NCBI GenBank assembly: GCA_041875495.1
Contig: CP112982.1
Location: forward strand, 1,550,001-1,614,000
Origin: Halomonas sp. CH40
Lineage (GTDB): Bacteria; Pseudomonadota; Gammaproteobacteria; Pseudomonadales; Halomonadaceae
DNA length: 64,000 nucleotides
Reading direction: 5' to 3'
Shown: positions 33,634-43,734 of the stretch, piece after piece
Layout: every line of letters starts with the position of its first letter
Position numbering within the stretch: the first letter of the stretch is position 1
Program-made: the position numbers and the translations under genes
The notes under the pieces: model-generated
Told to the model about the DNA's origin: nothing
Database searches by the model: none
Seen by the model: only the letters and a program-made list of their open reading frames with translations

Positions 33634-35445
33634 ATGCTGGCGGTATGGGTTGAGCAATTGCTGGGGTTTGCCTCTGGGGCACTCTCGGCTATCAGGCAGA
33701 ATGAGCATTATCCCGATTTCATGACCTGGGTACGCGCCCACGGCGGCGACTATTTTGGCGGTGATGCCACCCAGGCTCAGGCATTGGCACCTATCGTGTG
33801 GTCGCAGACGCCTCTGGAACGCCTGGATTTTTCTTCCCAACCCTTGGCAACGCCAGGGCGTAATGAGCCGTGCTGGTGTGATTCTGGCCGCAAGTTCAAG
33901 CACTGCTGCTCTCAAGTTGAGTTCCCCACTGATATTCCGCCGCAGATGATGTGGATGTTGTCCCTGCGTGAATGGAAAGGCGCTACCCTTAAAGCGGCGC
34001 TGGCCAGCGGTAAGGCCCCGGCACAGTCACTGCTGGAAGCCGGCTTGATTGCCGCCGAAAGTGGCCAGAGTGGGCGCGCCATGCAGATTCTGGAATCCCT
34101 GTTTGATGGCAGCGACTGGACCCGTCTGCCTGAACAGGCCGAGCCGGCCTTTGAAATCCTGTTGGATATCTACCAGGAGCGCGGCTTTAACCGCAAACGC
34201 GCTGACCTGCTGGATGAAGTGCTGGAGCGCGGCCCCATGTTCCTGCGCGGCGTTGCCCTGGAGCGCTTGTGCCTGACATACCTGGATGGCGATGACCTGG
34301 ACAGCGCCCGCGCGGCTTTTGTGCGCGCCCAGCAGGCGCTGCCGGATTCACCAACGCTGGCGTATATAGAGGCCATGCTACTGCTGCATGAAGGCCATGA
34401 AGAGGAAGCCAAGGCTCGCGCGGATTTCTGGTATCGGCGTCTGGTACGCAAGGGAGAACTGGACGAAGATCAGCTGGATTTTCTGGCCGCGCTGGCGGAA
34501 AACCCAGGGGCGACCCTGGCGGATCAGCTGCTCAGTGCCGAAGACGATCTGGCGACGCCGCTGGTGGCCCTGCAGTCGCTGCTGGCGGCGTTGACGACCG
34601 CGCCCAAGCTGGATATTCGTGCGCGGGGGGAGCGTCTTGATTATCACGTCAGTGCCCGTGAGGCGACCCTGTTTGCAACCTGGCACGCTGAGTTCCAGGT
34701 CATGGTCGATACCGATATTGCCTTAGGCTTTGTTGACGACCCTTGGGATAACGCCGTGGGTTGGATGTCAGCGCTATGTGCCCATCCGGAGTGGCTGGAT
34801 TCACCCCAAGTGGTGCAGGATCTGGCCCTTGCCCTGACCAGCCGCTTTGGCAGCTTGCCGTGGATGGCGCCCAGCCTACTGGAGCCGCTGGCGCTGCGTC
34901 TCGATCGCTGGCTGGATCAGGCGCGCGCCGCCGGTGATGGCAACCTGTGCTGGGACGATGCGGATAACGCTATTTTGCTGCGCACCGGCCTGGCGCTGGT
35001 GGTGGGGATGGAGCGTGGTGCACGCCAGCACTCGCGTCAACTGGCAGAAAAGATGCTGCTGGTGAACCGCGAAGACAGCCTTGGGTTGCTGGAACTGGTG
35101 CTCGACCAGCTGCTGCGCGATGACCGCAACGCTGATGCCCTGAAGCTGCTGGAAGAGCACCGTGACGATGGCTCCATGGCGCTGAATATTCTGTTTGGAC
35201 GCGCTCTGGCCCACTTCCGCCTGGAACATTACCAAGAGGCGGCCAGCATATTGGAAGACATCCAACGCTATAATCGCCACGCCATTGAGCTGTTGGGGGC
35301 CGATAACCCGCGCCCGATGAAACCTAGCTGGGATGGCAATATTGACCCCGGTACCCGTGGCGAAGCCTGGCAATATCGCACCCTGATGCGTGACCAATGG
35401 CGCGCCACACCGGGTGCGCTGGCGTGGCTGTCATCATATCGTTAA
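33634..35445 (+). CDS. SEC-C motif protein with TPR-like repeats
   Basis: About 603 residues from ATG 33634, which has GGAG 6 bases upstream; the GTG at 33622 is less likely. PCWCDSGRKFKHCC near residue 80 is the SEC-C zinc motif (CxCxSGxKxKxCC). The N-terminal 70 residues resemble the UPF0149-like helical segment often found with SEC-C. The remaining ~500 residues are alpha-helical with TPR-like spacing (ALGRALAHFRLEHYQEAASI at the end). It may act in protein quality control or RNA-linked processes; the precise role is unknown. Confidence 0.85.
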   Translation: MLAVWVEQLLGFASGALSAIRQNEHYPDFMTWVRAHGGDYFGGDATQAQALAPIVWSQTPLERLDFSSQPLATPGRNEPCWCDSGRKFKHCCSQVEFPTDIPPQMMWMLSLREWKGATLKAALASGKAPAQSLLEAGLIAAESGQSGRAMQILESLFDGSDWTRLPEQAEPAFEILLDIYQERGFNRKRADLLDEVLERGPMFLRGVALERLCLTYLDGDDLDSARAAFVRAQQALPDSPTLAYIEAMLLLHEGHEEEAKARADFWYRRLVRKGELDEDQLDFLAALAENPGATLADQLLSAEDDLATPLVALQSLLAALTTAPKLDIRARGERLDYHVSAREATLFATWHAEFQVMVDTDIALGFVDDPWDNAVGWMSALCAHPEWLDSPQVVQDLALALTSRFGSLPWMAPSLLEPLALRLDRWLDQARAAGDGNLCWDDADNAILLRTGLALVVGMERGARQHSRQLAEKMLLVNREDSLGLLELVLDQLLRDDRNADALKLLEEHRDDGSMALNILFGRALAHFRLEHYQEAASILEDIQRYNRHAIELLGADNPRPMKPSWDGNIDPGTRGEAWQYRTLMRDQWRATPGALAWLSSYR

Positions 35446-36809
35446 GTGCTTACAACCTTAGGGGCTGGAACCAGCTGCTTGTCACGGCTGACCCAGATGG
35501 CCAAAGCAACGGCGGGTAACCCAAGCAGTGCTGCCGCCACAAAAAAGCTGGCATAGCCCTGTGAGGTCACCATGATGCCGCCAAAGCCACTGATGAACTT
35601 GCCTGGCAGCGTCATCAGTGATGAAAACAGCGCGTACTGCGTCGCGGTGTAGGCTCTTGATGTCAGGCTTGATAAAAACGCGATAAAGACCGCGCTGGCC
35701 AAACCGTTGGCCAGGTTATCGCCGACAATCGTCACAACCAACATGGGGAGTTGGTTGCCTATCATTGCCAGTAGGGCAAACAGCAGGTTGGTCAGCATGA
35801 CCATAACAGCCCCCAGAATCAGCAGCGGCCCAATACCGTAGCGGGCTACCAGAAGCCCGCCCAGAATGCCGCCGGTCACGCTCATGGCAATGCCAAAAAT
35901 ATTGGTAACGTTAGCGATGGTGGCCAGGGAAAAGCCCAGATCGATATACAGAGGATTGGCCATGGAAGCCATGGCCAGATCGCTGATCCGGAAGACGCCG
36001 ATAAACACCAGCACCCAGAGTGCCTTCATACCATAGCGGCGGAAGAAATCGCTGAACGGGCAGATGATCGCACCAATGCTCCAGGCGCCCAGGCGCCGTA
36101 GCCAGCGAGGCTTGCCGCGGCTGGCGCGTAAAAAGGCACGGACTTTGGGTTCGTGGGCAAGTTGAATGGTCAATGAATTGCGCGCTGGTTCAGGGCGCAG
36201 CAGCACCGTAATGACCCCTACACCGACTAACGCCGCCATGCACAGATAGGCGATATTCCATGAGGTAGCGGCGGCCACAAACAGTGCCCCGGCGCCCGCG
36301 GCCATCAAGCCGCCCCGGTAACCAATAATATAGGTAGACGCCATGGCCGCCTGGATATCGTCATCGGCAGATTCGATCCGAAACGCATCAATGGCAATAT
36401 CCTGGGTGGCGGAACCAAAGGCGACCAGCAGCGCGAAGACCGCGACCCAAACCAGATTTCCCTGAGGTTCCAGACTGGCAAGCCCTACCAGCCCGGCGAC
36501 CATCATGGCCTGGGCCAACAGCATCCAGCCGCGCCGCTGGCCAAAGCTGCGCGTAAGTACCGGCAGGGCTAAGCGGTCGACAATCGGCGCCCAGAAAAAC
36601 TTGATCGAATAGAGCATGCCTACCCAGGCAAAGAAACCAATCGCCGCGACTTCAACGCCATCGCTGCGTAGCCAGGCAGAAAGGGTGGAAAATACCAGCA
36701 GAAAGGGCAGACCGGCAGAAAACCCCAGAAACAGCATGGTAATAACCGGCGCATGCCAGTACACAGCAAAGGCGTCCCGCCAGCTGCGTTGCGGCGTTGG
36801 GGTGGGCAT
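35442..36809 (-). CDS. AmpG-like major facilitator permease
   Basis: About 455 residues from ATG 36809, with GGAG upstream; the longer frame from 36854 lacks one. Twelve membrane segments are visible, beginning with VITMLFLGFSAGLPFLLVFS. The LGFSAGLPFLLVFSTLSAWL start and the later SATQDIAIDAFRIE motif are typical of AmpG, which imports cell-wall GlcNAc-anhydro-muropeptides. The 3' end overlaps the convergent SEC-C gene by 4 bases. Confidence 0.92.
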   Translation of the reverse strand: MPTPTPQRSWRDAFAVYWHAPVITMLFLGFSAGLPFLLVFSTLSAWLRSDGVEVAAIGFFAWVGMLYSIKFFWAPIVDRLALPVLTRSFGQRRGWMLLAQAMMVAGLVGLASLEPQGNLVWVAVFALLVAFGSATQDIAIDAFRIESADDDIQAAMASTYIIGYRGGLMAAGAGALFVAAATSWNIAYLCMAALVGVGVITVLLRPEPARNSLTIQLAHEPKVRAFLRASRGKPRWLRRLGAWSIGAIICPFSDFFRRYGMKALWVLVFIGVFRISDLAMASMANPLYIDLGFSLATIANVTNIFGIAMSVTGGILGGLLVARYGIGPLLILGAVMVMLTNLLFALLAMIGNQLPMLVVTIVGDNLANGLASAVFIAFLSSLTSRAYTATQYALFSSLMTLPGKFISGFGGIMVTSQGYASFFVAAALLGLPAVALAIWVSRDKQLVPAPKVVST

Positions 36810-36901
36810 AGGGTGTAGCTCCAGAAAGACGACAATCAAGGGCGGGTGATACACTACGCCCGATGTTTTAAAGCCAATAGCTTACCGGAGAGGAGTTTTC
36901 C

Positions 36902-37420
36902 ATGTCGATTGCCGCGCATCAGGTTGTCACCCTGCATTACGTGCTTAGTGATGTTCAGCATGACGGAGAAAAGCAGGTGTTGGATGATTCCGAGGCTCGT
37001 CAGCAGCCGCTGGAATATTTGCATGGCCACAATAATATCGTGCCTGGCCTGGAGCAGGCGCTGGAAGGGCAGACAGCCGGTAGCGAGTTGAGCGTTACCT
37101 TGATGCCAGCAGATGCCTATGGCATTCGCAATGAAGCCCTGGTGCAGGAGGTTAGCCGCAACTCCTTTGGCAACGCGGAGCTTGAAATTGGCAGCCGTTT
37201 TCAGACCGAAGGCGAAGCCGGGCCGCAGATTGTCACTGTGGTAGCCCTTGAGGGTGATCAGGTAACGGTGGATACCAACCACCCGCTGGCGGGCAGAACT
37301 TTGCGCTACAAGGTCAAAATTCTTGATGTGCGTGATGCAACCCGCGCTGAGCTGGCCAAGGGGCATCCGCTGCCGCCGGGAACCGATCACAGCAAGGTGG
37401 AAGACCGCAAAGTGCTTTGA
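36902..37420 (+). CDS. FKBP-type peptidyl-prolyl isomerase (SlyD-like)
   Basis: The 172-residue protein has HQVVTLHYVLSDVQHDGEKQ at the start, then EYLHGHNNIVPGLEQALEGQ, the FKBP active-site loop with the inserted-flap (IF) chaperone domain at about 70-120 (LMPADAYGIRNEALVQEVSR). It matches SlyD except that the His/Cys-rich metal-binding tail is missing. It acts as a folding helper. GAGAGG precedes the ATG. Confidence 0.93.
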   Translation: MSIAAHQVVTLHYVLSDVQHDGEKQVLDDSEARQQPLEYLHGHNNIVPGLEQALEGQTAGSELSVTLMPADAYGIRNEALVQEVSRNSFGNAELEIGSRFQTEGEAGPQIVTVVALEGDQVTVDTNHPLAGRTLRYKVKILDVRDATRAELAKGHPLPPGTDHSKVEDRKVL

Positions 37421-37548
37421 AAAACTGATGTACGTCAAAAATAGCGCCGCTAAGCGTGGCCCTACAGCGTAAAATTGATCCATGTCAGTTTATGTTGTGC
37501 CATTCGCGGCTATGGTTGTCTCATTACTTCACGGCGGGGAGAGTCGTT

Positions 37549-37710
37549 ATGTACTGGGACGATACTATCATCTTTGGTTTGGTCACCGTGGTGCTTGCGG
37601 TTGTATTCATGGTCGGTTGGGTTGCATTTATCGTTCGCGACCACCGTCGTAAGAAGAACAGCCACACAAAGGTTTCTACTCATTCACAGCCTCATGGCAT
37701 CAGCCATTAG
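37549..37710 (+). CDS. Small membrane protein
   Basis: The 53-residue frame starts MYWDDTIIFGLVTVVLAVVF after GGGGAGAG, contains one hydrophobic helix (to about residue 29) and a basic cytoplasmic tail (RDHRRKKNSH). It follows slyD by about 130 bases and precedes a terminator. Its size and layout resemble small oxidase-associated subunits, but identity is not established. Confidence 0.6.
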   Translation: MYWDDTIIFGLVTVVLAVVFMVGWVAFIVRDHRRKKNSHTKVSTHSQPHGISH

Positions 37711-37818
37711 TGAATGCTTTAAAGGCTTGAAGCGTAGGATGTAGTGATAGCGAACAGCGTTTTTGATTAGCACCAGTTGTCAGGGGAGGATGTTTACTTG
37801 GTTAGTAAACTTCCAGTC

Positions 37819-37846
37819 GCCGGCCCGTTTGGGTCGGCTTTTTTTA
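37819..37846 (+). terminator. Rho-independent terminator
   Basis: GCCGGCCC-gttt-GGGTCGGC hairpin followed by seven T residues, ending the slyD/small-membrane-protein unit. Confidence 0.9.
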
Positions 37847-37906
37847 TTTCAGTTTTCAACCCAATGAATGTAAAATTTAATGAAATAATTCACGATACTT
37901 AACTGG

Positions 37907-38407
37907 ATGCATGCGATGTGGACCAGCCGGGCAGAAAACAGGCAGCAAGTATTGAGGGTGTTATTGGCAATCAGCAGTCTGGTGGTGGCCTGTAACGTAG
38001 CTGCCCAGTCCTCAGTAACACTGCTTGATAACGATAAAGTTCTGGATATCCCTATCGATACCATTGGTTCGGTTCTGCCGCGTCAGCATTTTGAACTTTA
38101 TGACCCTTACCAAGGGCATCAAGTTAACATGCAGGGCGTTATGTTTCGTGACTTTCTGGCGCTGCATTTTGATGAAGTTCCGCCTGCCCTGCGTTTTACC
38201 GCCTGGGATGATTACCAGGTGACGCTGAGTGGCTGGGATGACCCTAATTGGTATCTGGTCACTCATGAAGAGGGCGCGCCAATCAGCTTGCGTGAACGTG
38301 GGCCCTTGCGTCTGGTTGAACGTGATTACGGTGATCGTGATACAGAAAATCTGCGCGAGTTCAATGACTGGATCTGGATGATCCGTAGCATTGAGGCAGT
38401 ATGGTAA
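37907..38407 (+). CDS. Periplasmic molybdopterin-oxidoreductase-like protein
   Basis: The 166-residue protein has a signal peptide (VLLAISSLVVACNVAAQ); ATG 37916 is an alternative start. The mature part, with MQGVMFRDFLALHF, LRFTAWDDYQVTLS and FNDWIWMIRSIEAVW, resembles the beta-rich SUOX-like fold found in small periplasmic proteins that lack the cofactor. It overlaps the next gene by 7 bases. Such proteins often precede a diguanylate cyclase, suggesting that it senses a periplasmic signal for the cyclase. That role is inference. Confidence 0.8.
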   Translation: MHAMWTSRAENRQQVLRVLLAISSLVVACNVAAQSSVTLLDNDKVLDIPIDTIGSVLPRQHFELYDPYQGHQVNMQGVMFRDFLALHFDEVPPALRFTAWDDYQVTLSGWDDPNWYLVTHEEGAPISLRERGPLRLVERDYGDRDTENLREFNDWIWMIRSIEAVW

Positions 38408-39573
38408 CGCCACCTAAGCCATCTTCCGCTGAAAAGTCGCCCTTTCATTCACTTAACCGGCAAGCTCGTCATAAGCCTAAATGGTTCAAGCGCTATCTCA
38501 GCTGGCTGTCGTTAAGCCTGATGAGCTTTCTTGCCTTGATGCTGGTGATTGTCTATGAATCACGCTGGGTCTATCCGGAGATACAGGCCTACTTCAGCCA
38601 GACGGGTAACCTGACGGGTCAGCAGTTAGCCACCCGTTCCCGTGAGTACCTTCAGGATATTCAGGCTGAGATACTGTCAGAAGATGTTAGCGGCGCGTCA
38701 GCGGCTGGCGGATCGCCTATGTTAACCAAGCTTGACCTTGCTTATGGGTTGTTTGATGTATCGGTTTACCATGAGTACGCTTGCACGCAGGAAAGCCTGC
38801 GGTTATTGGATACCTTGTCACAGGCGATTTCAGCACAGTTGATAAGCAATCTGGAGGCGGCTCGTCAACTGCATCGCCCCGTCAAGTGTCTCACTGAAAT
38901 AGAAAAGGATCAGCTTGATCGGCGCGGCGAAGCAATCAATCGTTTTGCTGACAGCACTCGCAGCCATAACCAGCTGGTGACCTCTATTAGTCTGGTAATT
39001 TTCCTGGTGGGGTTGCTGTTCTGGTGGATGCACGAGCGCCAGCTGAGAAAAGTTGAAAAAGCCACCCGCGAGACACTGGCCTGGATTCAGCGCGCCTTAC
39101 ATGACCCGCTGACGGGAGTAGGTAACCGCAGTGCGCTGAATGAGGATTTAGCGGCCTTGCAGGGAACTTCACTGGGGTTGATCCTGATTGATGTAGATTT
39201 CTTCAAGCAGTACAACGACACTCTGGGGCACCCTCAGGGAGACAAGCTATTGTTGACCCTTACCTCACTGATGGCGAATGCCTTTAAGGTAGAAGCAAGG
39301 CTATATCGTCTGGGAGGCGATGAATTTGCAGCGCTTCTTCCCTGTCAAAGCCGAGCAGAGCTGGAAGCATTTTGTGATCAGCTGGTGAGTCAGGTGAGGC
39401 ATGCGGCCTTGCCGCATCCCTCCCATCCTCAGCATAAAGCGGTGACGCTGAGTATCGGCGCTACCCGTTTTTGCGCGGGTCAAAGCGCTTATTCACAGAT
39501 TTATCAGAACGCCGATCATGCCCTCTACGACGTGAAAGCCGCAGGGCGAGATAGTTGGCGCGTCGTTGATTAG
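38401..39573 (+). CDS. Membrane-bound GGDEF diguanylate cyclase
   Basis: The 390-residue protein has an N-terminal membrane helix (YLSWLSLSLMSFLALMLVIV), a periplasmic domain of about 150 residues and a second helix (VTSISLVIFLVGLLFWWMHE). The GGDEF domain follows, with DPLTGVGNR and the intact active-site loop RLGGDEFAALLP. The inhibitory RxxD site is not present (KVEA at that position). It makes the second messenger cyclic di-GMP. It is coupled to the periplasmic protein upstream. Confidence 0.95.
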   Translation: MVTPPKPSSAEKSPFHSLNRQARHKPKWFKRYLSWLSLSLMSFLALMLVIVYESRWVYPEIQAYFSQTGNLTGQQLATRSREYLQDIQAEILSEDVSGASAAGGSPMLTKLDLAYGLFDVSVYHEYACTQESLRLLDTLSQAISAQLISNLEAARQLHRPVKCLTEIEKDQLDRRGEAINRFADSTRSHNQLVTSISLVIFLVGLLFWWMHERQLRKVEKATRETLAWIQRALHDPLTGVGNRSALNEDLAALQGTSLGLILIDVDFFKQYNDTLGHPQGDKLLLTLTSLMANAFKVEARLYRLGGDEFAALLPCQSRAELEAFCDQLVSQVRHAALPHPSHPQHKAVTLSIGATRFCAGQSAYSQIYQNADHALYDVKAAGRDSWRVVD

Positions 39574-39601
39574 AACAATGAGTCGTTGATGAGAGCAAGG
39601 G

Positions 39602-40171
39602 TTAGCGCCAGTTTCGTTGCCAGGCGCGCATCACGCGTTCCGGGTACCAGGTCTTGCCAAGGCTACCGTTATAGCGCGCCAGGGCGCGGGTGAAGTCGCC
39701 GTTTTCGACCGCCAGATAATGGGCCAGAATCGTGCAGCCGTAGCGCAGGTTTCTGGCGGGATCCTTGAGATTGTCGGCGGCAAGGCCAAGCTCCTCAATC
39801 CAGAATGGCATGATCTGCATCAGCCCAACCGCGCCGGCTGACGATACGGCATCTGCCCTGAAAGCACTCTCGACTTCAATCAGTGCCAATATTAGCGAAG
39901 GAGGAAGCCCCGCCAGCGAGGCTTCCTGATAGACACGCTGCAAAATCAAAGCGTGTAGATCCGCTGATGAGACAAAGCGGGCAAGCCGGGGTGACATCTT
40001 TTTTTCCCAGCGCTGTTGTTGTGAATTGGCTGGTGAGGTTGCCTGAGACGCTGCCTCAAAGGTAGGCACCAGGGCCTGCTCGGCGCTGGCCAGTGCAACA
40101 GGGCTGAAAAGCCAGCCGATTACCAGCCAGGCCGCTAGCCGAGGCATCTTCAGGGCCAACCCAATATCCAT
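39602..40171 (-). CDS. Lytic transglycosylase (SLT domain)
   Basis: About 189 residues from ATG 40171 (MDIGLALKMPRLAAWLVIGW, a signal peptide). The frame opens earlier but then overlaps proS. The SLT domain is clear: ALIEVESAFRADAVSSAGAVGLMQIMP holds the catalytic Glu and the GLMQ motif, with RNLRYG and ARYNGSLG following. It cleaves peptidoglycan glycan strands to make anhydromuropeptides. Confidence 0.92.
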   Translation of the reverse strand: MDIGLALKMPRLAAWLVIGWLFSPVALASAEQALVPTFEAASQATSPANSQQQRWEKKMSPRLARFVSSADLHALILQRVYQEASLAGLPPSLILALIEVESAFRADAVSSAGAVGLMQIMPFWIEELGLAADNLKDPARNLRYGCTILAHYLAVENGDFTRALARYNGSLGKTWYPERVMRAWQRNWR

Positions 40172-40250
40172 CCTGAGGGCTACCCTGATAAGGGCTACCG
40201 AGCGCGCCGCCGTCTGCCAGAGGCGGCGGCGCGACGGGGTAGCGCGATAA

Positions 40251-41975
40251 TTAACTGAGCCCGGCCTTATCACGCAGAAAATCAACCACGCTGTCGGCCG
40301 CAATCATGGTGACATCGCTGTCGCGGCGGCCCTTGTATTCCAGCTCACCCTTGTCCAGGCCGCGGTCACCAATCACCAGGCGATGAGGAACGCCCATCAG
40401 CTCCAGATCAGCAAACTTGACGCCTGGGCGGGTGTCGCGGTCATCCAGCAAAACATCCAGCCCGGCGGCGCTGAGCGTCTGATAGAGGCGTTCGGATTCT
40501 TCCCGTATCCGCTGTGATTTATGGGCGTTCATGGGCACCAGCGCCACCTGGAAAGGAGCAATGGCATTGGGCCAGATAATCCCGGAGGCATCGTGGTTCT
40601 GTTCAATGGCCGCAGCGACCACCCGGGTGATGCCGATTCCGTAGCAGCCCATCCAGGGGTGGCTGGTCTTGCCGTTATCGCCCAGCACGTTGGCATTCAT
40701 GGCCTTGGAGTACTTCTGGCCCAGCTGGAAGACATGGCCCACTTCAATGCCGCGCTTGATCGCCAGGGTGCCCTGGCCGTCTGGTGAGGGGTCACCTTCC
40801 ACCACGTTGCGCAGGTCGGCGACTTCCGGCAGAGGCGCATCACGCTCCCAGTTAATGCCGAAGTAGTGCTTGCCATCCGTATTGGCACCGGCGCCGAAAT
40901 CGCTCATCAGAGCCACACTGCGGTCGATAATAATCGGCATTTCGAGCCCGACCGGACCCAGTGAGCCAGGGCCTGCACCGACAACGGCACGAATTTCTTC
41001 TTCATTGGCCATGGTCAGCGGGGTAGCCACCCGGGGGTGATTCTCCGCTTTGACTTCATTCAGTTCATGGTCGCCGCGCACCAGCAAGGCAATCAGGCCG
41101 CCTTCCGCTGCGTGAACCATCAGGGTCTTGATGGTTTTTTCGATAGGCAGGTTGTGCTGTTCGACCAGGGTGGCAATGGTTTTGGCATTAGGGGTGTCAA
41201 CCAGGGTCATTTCCTGGCTTGGGGCCGGGCGTTCCTGTGGGCTGTTGAGGGGCGCAGGCAGGGCTTCGGCTTTTTCCATATTGGCGGCATAGTCAGAGCC
41301 TGTGGAGAAGACGATGTCATCCTCGCCGGAATCTGCCAGTACGTGGAATTCATGGGAGCCGGTGCCGCCAATCGAACCGTTATCCGCAATCACCGGGCGG
41401 AAATCCAGTCCCAGGCGCGTGAAGATACGCGTGTAGGCGTCGTACATGGCCTGGTAGGTGTCCTGCAGCGACGCTTCATCCAGGTGGAAGGAGTAGGCAT
41501 CCTTCATGATGAATTCACGCGAGCGCATGACCCCAAAGCGCGGACGGATTTCATCACGGAATTTGGTCTGGATCTGATAAAAGTTGACCGGCAACTGCTT
41601 ATAGCTGGCAATTTCCCTGCGTACCAGGTCGGTGATGACCTCTTCATGGGTCGGGCCCACGCAATAGTCGCGTTCGTGGCGATCCTTGAGGCGCAAAAGT
41701 TCCGGGCCGTATTGCTCCCAGCGGCCGGATTCCTGCCACAGTTCTGCTGGTTGAACCGCTGGCATCAGCACTTCCTGTGCGCCTGCACGGTTCATTTCTT
41801 CACGCACGATGGTTTCTACCTTGCGCAGGGTGCGCAGGCCCAGCGGCAGCCAGGTGTAAAGCCCGGATGTCAGGCGGCGAATCATCCCGGCCCGCAGCAT
41901 CAGCTGGTGGCTGATAACTTCGGCATCGGCGGGCGTTTCTTTAAGCGTGGCAATCAGTAGTTGGCTGGCGCGCAT
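40251..41975 (-). CDS. proS: Prolyl-tRNA synthetase
   Basis: The 574-residue class II synthetase matches the bacterial type. The N-terminus has [20 protein letters not shown] and [17 protein letters not shown] (motif 1 region). [25 protein letters not shown] is motif 2. The editing (YbaK-like) insertion lies at about 230-390. [20 protein letters not shown] is motif 3. The C-terminal anticodon-binding domain ends the protein. Confidence 0.98.
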   Translation of the reverse strand: MRASQLLIATLKETPADAEVISHQLMLRAGMIRRLTSGLYTWLPLGLRTLRKVETIVREEMNRAGAQEVLMPAVQPAELWQESGRWEQYGPELLRLKDRHERDYCVGPTHEEVITDLVRREIASYKQLPVNFYQIQTKFRDEIRPRFGVMRSREFIMKDAYSFHLDEASLQDTYQAMYDAYTRIFTRLGLDFRPVIADNGSIGGTGSHEFHVLADSGEDDIVFSTGSDYAANMEKAEALPAPLNSPQERPAPSQEMTLVDTPNAKTIATLVEQHNLPIEKTIKTLMVHAAEGGLIALLVRGDHELNEVKAENHPRVATPLTMANEEEIRAVVGAGPGSLGPVGLEMPIIIDRSVALMSDFGAGANTDGKHYFGINWERDAPLPEVADLRNVVEGDPSPDGQGTLAIKRGIEVGHVFQLGQKYSKAMNANVLGDNGKTSHPWMGCYGIGITRVVAAAIEQNHDASGIIWPNAIAPFQVALVPMNAHKSQRIREESERLYQTLSAAGLDVLLDDRDTRPGVKFADLELMGVPHRLVIGDRGLDKGELEYKGRRDSDVTMIAADSVVDFLRDKAGLS

Positions 41976-42274
41976 GAGGTGGGTATTCCCTTGATATTGA
42001 GTCAGTTAGATGAAGAGCAACAGAATAACAGTCTCTGAGCCTGCTGCCTTACAATCAGGAGGTGTTGCTAGTGAAATCGCAGATTATGTTTTGATATCGG
42101 TATTGTACGGCGAAGCGTTGATAGCGGCAAAACGTCAGCGGCTGATAAGTTTGGGTGGCTTGGGTTTTGGTTGTTCTTCATGCTGCCCTGCATGGTAATA
42201 TCCATGACTACTTTTCTTATAGATGGCATCCGTGATTCTGATGTCAAATTTTGTGTTTTTGAGGTTAACCGATA
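41976..42274. other. Intergenic region, no gene supported
   Basis: About 300 bases between the divergent proS and lipoprotein genes. A 62-codon plus-strand frame (42010-42198) is present but has no ribosome-binding site or recognisable composition. Promoters for both genes are expected here. Confidence 0.5.
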
Positions 42275-42754
42275 ATGAAAAATTCAGCTGTTAGCAAGCA
42301 TTCAGGTGGGCGTTGTATACACGGTGAGCGTTTAACTCCTTGGTTGAAAGGCGCCGTGGTTGCCATCTGTGTGGTCGCGCTGACCGGCTGTGGCACTATC
42401 TTCTATCCTGAACGTAAAGGGCAAATCAGCGGCGAGATCGACCCTATCGTGGCGGTTGCCAATGGCGTTGGCCTGCTATTCTTCCTGGTGCCCGGTGTGA
42501 TCGCTTATGCGGTGGACTTTTCCAATGGCACCATTTATCTGCCGGGAACTCATTCGTCCAGCCTGGACGTTCAGCGCCTTGAAGATGCCACCGATACCCA
42601 GGCGCTGGAAAATTTGCTGTCTCAGAAAGCAGGCCAGCCAGTTTCGCTCAACAGTGAGCTTTTGAGGGTTGAAGAGGTAGAAAGCCTCGATGAAGCACTG
42701 GCCCTGGTGCGTATGTCAGGTGTACAGGACGACAAGAAGCTCGGCACCTTCTAG
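42275..42754 (+). CDS. YceK/YidQ-family lipoprotein
   Basis: The 159-residue protein has a long charged start, a hydrophobic segment and a lipobox LTGC. The mature start CGTIFYPERKGQISGEIDPI and the later FLVPGVIAYAVDFSNGTIYLP match the YceK/YidQ-like small lipoprotein domain. It is exported and lipid-anchored; function unknown. Confidence 0.85.
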   Translation: MKNSAVSKHSGGRCIHGERLTPWLKGAVVAICVVALTGCGTIFYPERKGQISGEIDPIVAVANGVGLLFFLVPGVIAYAVDFSNGTIYLPGTHSSSLDVQRLEDATDTQALENLLSQKAGQPVSLNSELLRVEEVESLDEALALVRMSGVQDDKKLGTF

Positions 42755-42772
42755 ATTATTTTTGCTAGACAG

Positions 42773-43651
42773 TTAGCCTATGCGATTATCCAGATAGCGC
42801 TGGAACTCTAGGGGTTGATCAGTAATGGCACTATCGACTCCCCAGTGCCAGTAAGGTGCAAAGGCGCTGGGGTCATTGACGGTATAACAGAGTAACGCAT
42901 AGCCCGCCTGTTTGATGGCTTCAGCCTGAGCGCGCTTCAGGCGATACCATGATGGATGAAGGCTGAAGGCTTGCAGGCGTTGACATTGAGCCTGCCAGTC
43001 AGTTGGCAGAGCGTCGCAGAGAATGCCTAATGCCAGTGTCTGGGCGTCTGCCTGTTCCCGGCAGGCTTGCAGGGCCTGCTGATTGAACGATGAAATAAGC
43101 AGTCGTTCTGAAGGCAGTTCAGCCAACATAAGCGGCAGGCAGGTCTCTACCAGCAGGCGTGGGTCATGCCCCTTGTTGACCTTCAACTCCATATTGACAC
43201 CCATTTCCAACGCGTTCAGCAGATCAAGCATGGCCGACAGGCTGGCCATACGTTCACCTGAAAAGTCATCATTGAACCATCCCCCCACGTCCAGCTTCTG
43301 GGCTTGCGTCCAATCCAGACTCTTCAGATCACCGCGCCCATCCGAGCAGCGGGCGATATCGCCATCGTGCCAGATCACGGCTGTTCCATCGCCCAGTAAC
43401 TGAACATCCAGTTCGACCCAGCGAGCACCCGCTGCATGGGCAGCGCGCACCGCTGCCAGGGTATTTTCAGGCGCCGCCGCAGAATAGCCACGATGAGCAA
43501 TCAGGCGAGGGAGCTGTATAGCAGGATGTTTTAGGTCAGCGCTTGCGGAAATGGGTGTCATGACAGACTCGAAGATCCAGAAAATGATGGCTACCGAGAC
43601 TAGCACAGCAAGATGACAGCCAGAAGATAGTGAGTCTTCAAAAAGCTTCAT
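42773..43651 (-). CDS. Glycerophosphodiester phosphodiesterase
   Basis: A 292-residue protein with an N-terminal hydrophobic segment (signal anchor or peptide). LIAHRGYSAAAPENTLAAVRAA is the GDPD start, with the catalytic His; WVELDVQLLGDGTAVIWHD holds the metal-binding Glu/Asp and the second His; MELKVNKG follows. It releases glycerol-3-phosphate from deacylated phospholipids. The N-terminal helix suggests periplasmic or membrane-associated action. Confidence 0.93.
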   Translation of the reverse strand: MKLFEDSLSSGCHLAVLVSVAIIFWIFESVMTPISASADLKHPAIQLPRLIAHRGYSAAAPENTLAAVRAAHAAGARWVELDVQLLGDGTAVIWHDGDIARCSDGRGDLKSLDWTQAQKLDVGGWFNDDFSGERMASLSAMLDLLNALEMGVNMELKVNKGHDPRLLVETCLPLMLAELPSERLLISSFNQQALQACREQADAQTLALGILCDALPTDWQAQCQRLQAFSLHPSWYRLKRAQAEAIKQAGYALLCYTVNDPSAFAPYWHWGVDSAITDQPLEFQRYLDNRIG

Positions 43652-43734
43652 CCCTGCACAACGTTTTCTTTGTTAATTTCTGGTAAGTTATTAGCCGATA
43701 AACCACAAAAATCGTCATATATAGAGAGGTATCA

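Noticed and set aside
40171..40303. The N-terminal extension of the lytic transglycosylase frame
   Set aside because: It would overlap proS and precede the signal peptide; the start at 40171 gives a normal exported protein.
42010..42198. A 62-codon plus-strand frame after proS
   Set aside because: No ribosome-binding site or recognisable sequence; it occupies the likely promoter region.
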